This document shows, piece after piece, positions 23,101 through 35,100 of a stretch of DNA of 64,000 nt. The notes beneath the pieces are model-generated. The model had not been told where the DNA came from. It did no database searches and was given only the letters and a program-made list of their open reading frames with translations. Made by a program: the position numbers and the translations under genes. Source of the stretch: Diospyros lotus (lineage: Eukaryota > Streptophyta > Magnoliopsida > Ericales > Ebenaceae); contig NC_068338.1 in NCBI RefSeq assembly GCF_014633365.1, positions 20,036,616 through 20,100,615 of the forward strand, in the 5' to 3' direction. Positions within the stretch are counted from its first letter, which is position 1; every line of letters starts with the position of its first letter.

Positions 23101-26100
23101 GGCTACTTCTGCTAAACAGGATCAACACAAAGGTGAATATGCAAGGAAAGGAATATTAAAAGCTGAGAGTATTGCCTGCCATTTTTGTGGCTTGTCTGAA
23201 GAATTGGTAGATCATTTATTCCTTCAATGTGAGGTAAGTTGGAATTTCTGGTGCGAGATTTTCAGGTGGTGAAGGGTTATGTTGGGTTGCCCCCTGGTCT
23301 ATTTTGGACCTGTTTGACCAACAGGGAAGTTTTGTCTTTGGAAAAACAATTAAAAAGCTGTGGTTCTCCATTTTGTTTAGTATTTTATGGACTATATGGT
23401 TTGACGTTCAGAACCAGACTCGGATCTGTTCAGGCTTGCCATTACAACTCTTCTTCCAGATACAAGCTTGGGAGCCTTGTTTCCATATTACTGCTCACGA
23501 CTTCTTATAAGAGCAGATCGGTTACATTTTGGAAATAGCAGTTGATCTGATCTAGTTTCACACAGCAGCACTGGGGATCAGATTCAGAAGGGTTTTAGTT
23601 TAGCTTCTAATTCTTCAGCTTTGGTTGTGGTGGTGGGATTCATATTCCGGGTCTTATTTTTAATACTTTTGGTAGTGTTTTGTGGTTTTGTTGTCTGGAT
23701 AGTTTATGGGTCAAATGTTCCTAATATTACTGGCATTAATAAAATTCTACCTTCTTTCAAAAGAAAAATGAGATTGCAAACTGAATTGCAATTGAAGTTT
23801 ACTACAGTATCAGGCAGAAGATGAAATTGTAGTTAAACATCCAAATATACAGAAGGCAAAAATACTATTTCCTAATCAGAAAATAAAAGTAAATTGCCTC
23901 TATTTTTCGGCAAGTAGATCCCCTCCTACATCAAAAGTCTGTAGAAACAACCAGCATCCTGTATCAAATATAAATTAATGGTCCATTCTGCCAATGAGTC
24001 ACCAGAATTTATGAAGGAAGAGCAGGACGGTACATAATAGGTAATTTAGTTCTACCAATAAATAAGCGCGACCTATATTATGTGAACTCATAAGGATGTT
24101 GGGCACTAGCCTATATGGAAATGTCAATTTATCTGATTCTAGCGGTCAAGGAACTAGGAACTGCTAAATTTCATATTTTATAGCTGCAGCATTAATTTAT
24201 TGAGGAAAAACTGGTGGTTGCAAGCTAAAAGCTTTTAAGCACAGGTCTTTTGCTTAGATCCACAGCATACTTCTACTAACTAGTTAAAACATATTTATTG
24301 GATAAATGTTCAATTAGAAATGTATTACACAGTTAGGCAATTATTAAGTGCCAATTCAGGGTACCATACAAGTTTTGAAGTCATTATACAGAAGACTCTA
24401 ATTTGCAATACCATTATTTTGTAACTTAGAAATTATACGTGCTTGCAAAACACATGATGCATTCTGTTTGTAGGGAAACCTATACCAGTGTAGATCTACA
24501 AGCACCAATAACACTCTCAACAGTGTAGATGAAAGAAAACTAACTACTTAAAGATCTACACACACCCCCGACCCTCCTCACATGCAAACTTAACCCATAA
24601 AGAACTAGAAAACACCAAAACTGCTCCTCAACAAACAAAACAAACTGGAAAACAGTTCCAGATATCAGTAACAATACGCCACAATCAACAGTGATTGCAG
24701 TTCCTACTAGAAGCCACAAACTACAAATTCACAAAAGTGTAATACAGAAAAAGCAAAGACTTGCAGTTATATATCTTACAGGTATTCATTATCCAATAGT
24801 TGAAACTACCTGCTGGATGGTACGCCGCTTCACGATTCTGACCCCGAAACAGAAAATTCGAGAATCACATCCGGTTAATGAAATTTTATTAATTCCATCT
24901 CTTGTCCATGTTTTGATCTGACAAAGAAAAAATAACTAACTGAGAAATAAAACTCAGACCAGCTAAATTATGCTGTTGAAAATGCAAGTATCATTGCCAA
25001 TGAAGTAGAACTATCAACAAAATTCCTCATCCAAAAAGAAGAAATAAATACGATCACACATATACTGCTTAAAAGGTTGAGATATAAGATAGGGCAACAG
25101 AATATTGACAGCTGAGAGAAATATATGTTAAACACAATGATAGGGGCATTAACATGAGGGGAGAAACTCACAAGAAACCCATCATCACGACCATTGAGCC
25201 CCAGCAATTGTGTGCCGGGTCTATTAATTGGCCGCTGTGGTACACCTGCAAGATCAACAGTTTAAGACTACTTATAAAAAAAAAAAAAACAGAAAAACTA
25301 TTGTCAATTAACAAGTGTGAACGCTAATAACAAGGTCCATAGAAAGTTGCTTGCTAAAGTGTTCAGGAAAGCCTTGACCAAATAAGGCATCAAATTAGTT
25401 TTCTTTGGCTTACATTTTTGGTCTTCCTCTGGATATACAAGATGCATTCATGTGAACAATGGAAGCAGAGAGATTGATAAACCCACAATAAGTTTGTGTA
25501 ACAAGGCACTTGGTGGGACAGATGATACTACACCACCCTAAAAAGTATGTGGGGTGCCAATCACACCAAAAGTATCCTCCAAATCAATTGTTGATCTTAT
25601 AGCCAAGGTGACAATTCAAAAATTGGGACAAGAATGTCAATTGCTAGACAACTAGAGTTGCATAATATAAACGTGAAGGAGAATGTGTAACTGTTTTGCT
25701 TTCGACCTACTCAAAGGGCAAAGGATCCACTTTCTGCCACTTCTGGAATGCACCAAATGATGGCCTGTTGAGTCTATAAAATGCTCAAATGCTGGAGCAG
25801 AAGTTTGGAGATCCCCATAACCACTTCTGGATCACCACTTTTTCCTGTCTCAAGTATAAGCCTGAGTGTGCAACGCTCTATTGATCCAGAACTGCCTTAA
25901 GAAACTCATAATACGTTGTGGAAGCAAAGTTAATACTTCATTGGCCCATTTGGTAAGGGTAGAAAGCTATATCAAAAATTCACAGACGAGAGAGAGAGAG
26001 AGAGGGGGGGGGGGGGGGGGGGTTAGAATTGGCTTAGATATCAAGGGGCAAGATGCTGAATTCTGTGGGGTTTATAGTCGCTGAAATTTTCATAATAATT

Positions 26101-29100
26101 TATGCTTTTTAGAATTAAAATGCCAACAGATAGCTAAAGGATTAAGGATGACTTGAGATTTTGAATGGAAATGAATGTGATTCAAATTTAGGCAGTTTAA
26201 TGGCCGTGAATACTACTCTGATAGTATTTTGCAAATTTAAGTATGTAAGAGGAGGAAAGATATATGTATATAAAAGGAACTCGTCAAAAATGATTAAGAA
26301 TATTGCAACTTAAAAGTAATGACAGTGCAAGGAAACAAGTGGTGCAGCTGGAAATATTATAGGTAGGTGAAGATGATTTTTGCTTTATTCATTGTTATTT
26401 TTAATCTTTTTGGTCACTATATAGGTTGTGTGAAATTGAATTGGTTTTGCAATGTTTTAAATTTCCATGTGAGTTAACAAAGGAGTTGGGCCCAATTTGT
26501 TTTAATAGATTTTGGTCATTTTCCAATGGGTAAATCACCAAGAATATATATCAAAGCCCTAGTTTTTTGTATGAAATCATTCTGATCTAATTTTTACTAG
26601 AGGAGAGGTACTAAGAATTGATTGCTGCATTTTACTTGGATACAGTTTTTGCTTATAGCCTTGCATGTTGAGCCAACTTTGACATGTTCAATTAATTTTG
26701 GAGTTTTGATGATTAACAAAAAGACCAATTTTGACTTATGCACAAATCGTTGTCCCCCAATTTTTTTTTTTAATATTTTCTATGGCTTTAATTCCAGTAA
26801 AATATTTTTATTTACTAAAACCATTTTGTAAATATAATTTAATAAAGCAAGTTCATTTTTTGCATAGCATCAAGCTTTTCTTCCTTACAGCATTATGTTA
26901 GGACTCCCATTAGTCTCACCTATCAAAGGCATAAAAGGAGAGGAGCAATAAAGGCAGTCAAGGAAATTGGGTCAGGGGCAAAAGAGTTAGAAGTTGATTA
27001 GAGGAGAATATTATTTTACTTGGCTAAAACAAAATGGGAGAGAGGTATAAAAGGGGAGGGTGGAGGAGAGAGAAGGCTCTGGAAAATTGTTGAAGAAACC
27101 GTTGGAGGGTGAGGCCCTCTCGAATAGGCCTGATTTCTTTTGTTTTCTTTTCTTGCTATTGCTATTTTCCATTGCTGTAAGTTACTGTAATTGGGTAGTT
27201 CTTACTGCAAGAGCTGAATTCAATCAATCGAGAAAGGTTCTATCAATTTGGTATCAAAGCAGTGATCCATGGGGGTGATCGTCTCGGAGAGAGTGGGGAA
27301 TCTGGAGGGAAAAGTGGAGAATTATCAACAGCAGATTGAAGGGAAGATGGAGGGACTACAGATGGGATTAGAATCCATGAAAACAGAATTCTAGAGGGTG
27401 CAGAACATCGAGAAAAACATGGCGACGATGATGGAACAATTTGGCTTGCTGATGGAGAGATGGGAGGATCAGGAGAAAGGGAGGAAGGGGAAACAGTCGG
27501 GCGAGCACATACCGGTGGGTTCGACACTCACTAGGGAAGCCACATCAGAGATGGGAAATCGGCATAGGGAAGCTAGCGGTGAGTTCGATCCATATGGTAG
27601 GTCCGATGGAAGGGTCCGACGCCTGGAGATGCCAGTGTTTGAGGGTGATGACCCAGATGATTGGGTTTTTTTGGGTTGGGCGGTACTTGTCCGTGAATCA
27701 GCTATCGGATGCGGAGAAGTTGGACTCCGCTGCCCTTTGCTTTGAAGGAGCAGCTCTTGCTTGGTTCCAGTGGGAACAATGAAGGCGATGGGTGAGGAGT
27801 TGGGAGGAGCTTAAGGCGATGATGAGAAATAGATTCAAGCCCACACAGGAAGGCATGGTGGAAGAACGGTTCTTGGCGCTCCGGCAGTGAGGGTCCGTCA
27901 AGGACTACCGCCTCCGCTTCGAGACCTTGGCTACTCCTCTCGAGGACATGCCAAAGGCGCTGCTGGAAGGCCATTTTATAAATGGATTGAAGGCTGACAT
28001 AAGGGCGGAGATGAGGGTATTGAGGCCAACTGGGCTGGAGGAGATGATGGACCTAACCCAATGCATTGAGGAAAAGAATCTGGTGGTGCGAGGGGGCCAT
28101 TCCAGTCTAGGCGCAACTCGGTCACAGGTCCCTGCAACTCCATCCACCAACCACCAACGAATGCTGCTCTCTCTTTCCTCGGTGGCATCACCCTGATCGA
28201 CTACCACCATCCCCGGTCTTCTCACCGGTAAGTGGAACAATTCCCCATTTAAACGGTTAAGCGAGAGTGAACTACAAGCTAAGGGGTTGTGTTTTTAGTT
28301 CTGAAAGGCGCGAGGCGCAAAATGTCCTGGAGCCTGAGGCGCGAGGCGCACAAGACGAGGCGCGCCTTTGCAAAGTGAGGCGCGCCTTTTAGGAAAAAAA
28401 CTCAAAATTTTGTAAAATCATAAACAACTATCAAATTATCAATAATAACACATTCATATCATTCATGATTCATTATCTTCAAATTCTATAAACTAACAAC
28501 ATCAAAGTTAATTCATTCATCATGCAAATTCTAAACTAGAAACATCATCAAAGTTCAAACTTAAAGTCTCAAACTTTACCAAGTACCAATTATAATGCAA
28601 AGTTCTAAACAAACACATAAACACTATAAGTCCACAATCAATATAAAGAAGTTTTTTAATCAATCAACATCAAGGTTAATATCTTCATCATCCCCTTCAA
28701 TCACCCCTTCATCTTCTTCTTCATCTCTCAATTCTTCTCCCTCTTCCAAGTCTTCATCATCTTCGGTCCCTGCCTCACTTTCCTCCTCCTCTTCAATCTC
28801 CCGAGTTACTCGCCGCTTTGAAGTCGAAGCCGAAGTTGATCCCAATTGTGATCGAGTTTGTTTAGTTCTAAATTGATAACTAGGCTCTCCAACTCCTGTA
28901 GCCACAACAACATTACTCCATGTCAACCCATCCCCAACGTCATCTGAAAAAACAGTTTCATCATCTTTATCATTCTCCTCATCAAGTTTTCCAGTCAACC
29001 ATTCTTTGCTTTCATCAATGTCGGTCAATATGATAGGGTCAATGGTATCACGCATTTGATACCAACGCCTCAATGCTCTATTGTATTTCACAAACACCAA

Positions 29101-32100
29101 GTCGTTTAAACGAAGTTGATCAAGCTTGTTTCTCCGTTTAGTATGAAGCTGCAACAATTTATGCAAAAACATACTAAGAATAAGCTACATGAAACAAACC
29201 AACTACTAATAAAAATTGTAAGTGTTATATGTACAATGCACTTACATTTTCAAACACACTCCAATTACGTTCACACCCAGATGAACTACAAGTCAAGCTA
29301 AGAATTTTAATTGCAAATTTTTGCAACGTGGGTGTTGACATTCCATATGAAGCCCACTATTCAGCTGTCCAATAAAATTCATGGGTTAGTTATTATCTAT
29401 TGTCTAGAATGATTATATATATAATGTAATATATATATATATGTGTACCTGGTGATTTCTCAGCTCTCTTTCTAATAGCCATATAGTTTCCAAAGAACCC
29501 ATCTGCATTGTTATATATCGAAAGCTCAGCATCAATTTGGTCTTGAACCTTTACATCTGGATTTAACTTTCTAATGCATTCATATAAGCCAGTCATGATC
29601 TCTGGATCTATACGTTCAGCCTTGTAGAAATATTCTGGGTTCAAGTACCAACCAACTGCGTGCAAGGGGCGATGAAGCTGAACATCCCATCGATTATCAA
29701 TGATCTGAAAAATGGGTGCATACTTCTTTTCATCCCCATTAAAAGAGTTAGCAATCGCTTCTTTGGCCCTATCCATGGCCTCATATATGTATCCCATAGC
29801 AGGCATTTTCTCACCATCCACTAAGCGCAATACACGCACCAATGGAGCAGCCACCTTTAAAGCATATACAACATTGTTCCAAAATGAAGGCATCAAAATC
29901 ACTTCTACAACCTTTTTAGCCCCCGCTTCTTTTACCCACTTGCTTGTCATCCACTCCTCGGAGGTAAACATCCTTCTAAGGTTGCTTTTCAGACTATGCA
30001 TCCTGCCCAAAGTGATAAAGGCAGTTGCAAACCGTGTTTTTGCAGGCCTCAACAACTCTTTCTTGTTAGTAAACTTTCTAAGCATGTTTACTAGACCCGA
30101 ACGAGTATAGATATAGCTATTCACCATAACAGCTCCCTCAAATGTCTTCTTCATATTAGGCAACTTGAAAATATCTTCCAACATTAAATCCAAGCAGTGC
30201 GCTGCACAGTGTCCAAAACAACGTAGGATATTTTGCCTCCAAAAATCTTCCTGTTATTATTTAGAGTGAAATTAACAAGATATTAGTAAAGAATAAAAAT
30301 ATCTAATGAATATTCAAATTGTTCTATTTATAAACATAATACAAATTACAAAAATGAATTTCATACCTGCTAAAACATTGTTTGAAGCACTATCGGTGAC
30401 CACTTGCACCACATTTCTTACTCCAATCTTTTCCACACATTTACTTAATAATTGAAACATCTTTTCCTTAGTCTTTGAATAGCTAGAACCATCAACAGAC
30501 TCCAAAAACATACTTCCTTTAGGAGAATTGACTAAAAAGTTAATCAATGTCATTTCCCTCTTGTCTTTCCAGCCATCTGACAAAATGGAACATCCATATT
30601 TGGCCCACACCTCTTCACGATCTTTCATCATTTCACGAGTGGCTTCCACCTCTTGTTTGAGAAGGGGAACCCTGACTTCATGGTACCTAGGCGGCTTCAC
30701 ACCCGAACCATACTGACCAACTACTTCTATAAATACTTTAAAACTGTCATACGTCACTGCATTGAATGGAATGCCTGCATCATACATCCATTGTGCAAAG
30801 CTTCTACAAACTCGAGCTCTTAACTCTTTTTTTGCAAAATCATGCTCACCCAACCTTGTTTGCTTTCCTTTGCCCTTGCTTTTCAACACATTAACTTCTA
30901 GGTCTTTAAGAAAAACATCAAGTGGACCCTTTTGTGTTGGCCCTTTAACACTATCAACACTACCAGTATCGCTTCCACTTCCGGTAGATACATTGGGTCT
31001 TTTTCTACTTTGAGGCAGCGACTCATCATCATCATCATCATCATATCCTTCACCAAATTGAAGATCATCATCTAATGATGCTATATTTCGCTCATCCCTG
31101 TTATTTTTCTTCTTTTGCATGTACTCTCCAATCTCTTCTTTTACTGATGGAGGACATTTTGGACAAGCTTTAGTATTCCTAAAACCACCCACAAGATGTT
31201 TCGCCCGAAATATACCACATTTTGTTACTTTACGACAAAATTTACATGTGGTGGTATTTCTATCATTAGGATTAGCTTCAAAATAATTCCATGCCGGGTC
31301 CGTTTTGGAAGTGGTTGACGACATTTATTGGGCTGTTGCAACACAGTTCCAACTTCCACAAAATTCTCCTAATGATAGAAATAAACTATAAAGACTTAAA
31401 AGAGAGATCAGCAACCAGCTGCCAACAAAAGATATTAGGCAAGAATGCAAGAAATAAACAAATAAAAAACAAGTAAAGAACTTACAAGATGGGAGAAGAA
31501 GACCGTGGGCAGCCTTAGCAGCTTCAACTTGAAGAGCAGATGAGAAGAGAGGCGAGGAAGAGAGGAGAAGACCGTGGGCAGAGGAGAATAGAGGAAAAGG
31601 GCGCGGTTGGAGAGGAAATTAACAAGCTAGGAGGTGGGCGTGGCTAGATAGGAGAGGAAGAGAGGAGGCAGGTGCGGCTGGAGAGGAAAGGAAGAGGAAG
31701 ATCAAGCTGAACTGGAGAGAAGAGGAAGAGAGGGGGGGGTCGCGACTGGAGAGGAGAGGAAGAAGAAGATCAGGCCGAGCTGCAGAGGAAGAGAGGAGGG
31801 GGGGGGGTCGCGGTTGGAGAGGAGAGGAAGAAGAAGATCGAGCGAGCTGGAGAGGAGAGGAAGAGAGGAGGCAGGCGCGGCTGGGGCTAGAGAGGAAGAG
31901 GAAGATCGGGCGAGCAGCGAGCTGGAGAGGAGAGGCAAGCGTGGCTGGATGCTAGAGTCGGGAGGAGTGAGGAGCGATTGGGTTGCAAGATTTAGTTAGA
32001 AGACCTAAGTTTCATGAGGCGCGCCTAGGTGCGCCTCACGCCCTAGCGCCTAGGCGCGCAAGGCGAGGGCCTTGCCAAAACCGCCTCGCCTCAGCCCAGG

Positions 32101-35100
32101 CGAGGCGCCAAACTGGCGCCTCGCACCTTTGATAACTATGGTTGTGTTTCCGTTGTGACAAGAAATATATGATTGGGCACAAATGTAAGAATAAGGAGCT
32201 ACAGGTGATGGTAATTCAAGAGGGGGAAGAGGAAGATATAGGTGAAGCAAAAACAGGGGAGAATTCAGGGGAGGAAGGTGAAATCGTCAAAACAGGGGAA
32301 GTAATGGAGCTGTCCATCAACTCGGTAGTGGGTTTAACCCCTCCACAAACCATGAAGATCAGGGGAGAAATAGAAGGCCAGGAGGTGGTGGTTCTCATTG
32401 ACAGCGGGGCTTCCCATAACTTTATAGCGTCGGAATTGGTGCAGAAACTGGGACTGGTCAGGTCGCAAATGAGAGGCTATGGAGTGATCATGGGGTTGGG
32501 CATGGCTGTTTAGGGGGTTGGAGTGTGTAGAGGGGTAACCTTAACGTTGCAAAATGTGGAAGTAGTGGAAAATTTCCTGCCATTGGAGCTGGGGAGCTCG
32601 AACGTAATCCTTGGAATGAAGTGGTTGGGCACTCTCGGGGAAACACAAGTAGATTGGGGCTCGTTAGTCATGAAGTTTAGAGCAAGGGGGACTACCATCA
32701 CACTGTATGGGGATCCTAGCCTTAGCAAAACTTTGGTAACATTGAAGTCAATGTTGAGGGCCTTTAGAGAGAATGGAGAAGGGGTGTTGTTGGAGTTGGG
32801 GAGTTTAACTACCCAAAAGGAAGATGTTGGTTGGGCAGTCCTTGGCAGCTTGCAAGAGCTTTTGGCAAAATTTAGGCATGTTTTTGAGGAGCCGTGTGGG
32901 CTTCCCCCCACACTGGAGGCGGGGGATCACATGATTACATTGCAACCGAGACTGTCACCTATGAATGTGCGCCCCTACTGGTACCCCCACCTTTAGAAAA
33001 ACGAGATTGAAAGGCTGGTTTGAGAAATGTTGGCAGCTGGACTTATCCGGCCAAGTGTGAGTCCGTTTTCCAGCTCGGCATTACTGGTCAAGAAGGATGG
33101 TGGCTGGAGATTTTGTGTTGACTATATAGTTTTAAACAAGGTAACTGTTCCCGATAGATTTCCAATTCTAGTTATTGAAAAACTTTTGGATGAGTTGAAT
33201 GGGGCTGCTATTTTTTCCAAGTTGGATTTGAAATCGGGGTATCATCAGATTCGAGTAGCACCTAATGACGTTCCTAAGACTGCATTCCGCACACATGAGG
33301 GGCATTATGAATTTTTGGTTATGCCGTTTGGGCTAACAAACACCCCCGCTACGTTCCAATCTTTGATGAACGAGGTCTTTAAAGAGCATTTGAGGAGCTT
33401 CGTGTTAGTATTTTTGACGACATTCTGATTTACAGTAAGGATATGGTTGAACATAAGAAACATTTGAGATGTGTGTTGAGGCTCCTAATAGTCCACCGGT
33501 TGTACGCCAATGCGAAGAAGTGTCAATTTGGGTAGCGGGAGATTGAGTATTTGGGGCACGTCATCTCTCAATACGGGGTGGCTGCGGATAACTCTAAGGT
33601 TAAGGCGGTGATGGAATGGCCCAGCCCCAAATCCTTACGTGAACTTTGAGGATTCTTGGGTCTTACAGGGTATTATCGGAGATTTGTGAAGGATTATAGG
33701 AAGGTGGCACGACCATTAACATACCGCCTCCGGAAGGGTAATTTTTTTTGGGATGAAGTGGCAGAGCAGGCTTTTCAATCCCTCAAACGGGAAAATGACC
33801 AATCTGCCCGTGTTGGCTTTGCCAGATTTTTTGAGAGAATTCATTGTTGAAACTGATGTATCAGGGCAAGGATTAGGGGCAGTGTTGAAGCAGTAGCAAC
33901 GACCAATTGTTTTTTTCAGCCATTCCCTAAGCCCTACGGGTCGAGTGAGATCGGTGTATGAGCGGGAATTGATGGCAATAGTATTTGCAGTGAGGAAATG
34001 GCGACATTACCGACTTGGGCATAAGTTTGTTATTAGAACAGATCAGCGAAGCCTTAAATTTCTTATGGAGTAGCGGATGGATAGCCCGGAGTGTTAAAAA
34101 TGGATCATGAAGCTAATGGGGTACGACTTTGAGATTCAATATCGTCCCGGATTGGAGAATCGAGTAGCTGATGCTCTCTCACGCCTCCCTTCTTTCGCCA
34201 CTTTGATGGCACTTTCCATTCCCCAAATAGTGCAGCTAGACCAACTCAAAGAGGAGGTGAAAGGAGATACTACACTCCAACAGATTGTTAGAGAGCTACA
34301 GGCAAATCCTTCTAGCAGAACCAACTATGTGCTGGTGGATGGCCATTTGCTATTCAAGAGAAGGCTGTATCTTCCTAAAGGGTCGGGATTAATTCCGTTA
34401 ATGCTAAAGGAAGGCCATGATGGACTGGTTGGGGGTCATTCCGGCTTCCTTAAGACTTATAAGAGGGTAGCCGCCAATGTGTAATGGGTGGGAATGAAGA
34501 GAGACATCCAGCAATATGTTCAGCAGTGTCAACTGTGCCAGCAAAATAAATATGAGGCTCTATCACTTGGTGGACTGCTGCAGCCACTTCCGGTTCCTAG
34601 TCGAGTTTGGGAAGATGTATCCATGGATTTCATCGAAGAGTTACCTAAGTCAGCTGGTATGGATACTATCTTGGTGGTTGTGAACCAAGGCAGGTAGCGT
34701 TGCTGGGATTTTTGAGAAGGAGATAGTCCGATTACATAGGGTTCCAAGTTCAATAGTTTCCAATAGAGATAAAGTTTTTGTTAGCCATTTTTGGGAGGAG
34801 TTATTCAGGTTGCAAGGCACTAAATTGAGAAGAAGCACAGCCTACCACCCGCAATCCGATGGCCAAACGGAGGTCCTAAATCGCACTTTGGAGACATACG
34901 TTCGATGCTTTTCCTCCTCCAAGCCCAAGGCATGGTGTAGCTGGTTGCCATGAGCGGAATATTGGTACAACACTTCTTTCCATGTCTCCTCTAAATTGAC
35001 TCTATTCCAGATAGTTTATGGGCGTGAACCTCCCCTACTGTTGAGGTTCGAGAAAGGCACTACTGCTGTTTCGATGATTGAACAATAGTTGTTGGAACGA

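Larger units (their letters stand above)
28295..32141 (-). mobile_element. hAT transposon inserted in Gypsy-1 gag
   Basis: The left end reads TTAGTTCTGAAAGGCGCGAG and the reverse complement of the right end reads CATAGTTATCAAAGGTGCGA, so the termini are inverted repeats. The target duplication is TTGTGTTT within a 10 bp direct repeat (28285-28294, 32140-32149), the 8 bp expected for hAT. Both subterminal regions are rich in GGCGC/GCGCC words, the usual hAT transposase-binding style. The body encodes one four-exon transposase on the minus strand. It is about 3.85 kb, the most recent layer here. Confidence 0.88.

Noticed and set aside
27243..27974. Minus-strand frames opposite Gypsy-1 gag
   Set aside because: They are shadows of the gag coding sequence on the other strand and have no family resemblance.
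31702..31999. Ser/Leu- and Arg/Glu-rich frames upstream of the hAT transposase
   Set aside because: They are produced by the purine-rich minisatellite and have no recognisable domain.
33405..33430. Programmed ribosomal frameshift in gypsy pol
   Set aside because: The sister element shifts in the opposite direction at the same T-run, and both have other stops. Random slippage mutations explain this better.
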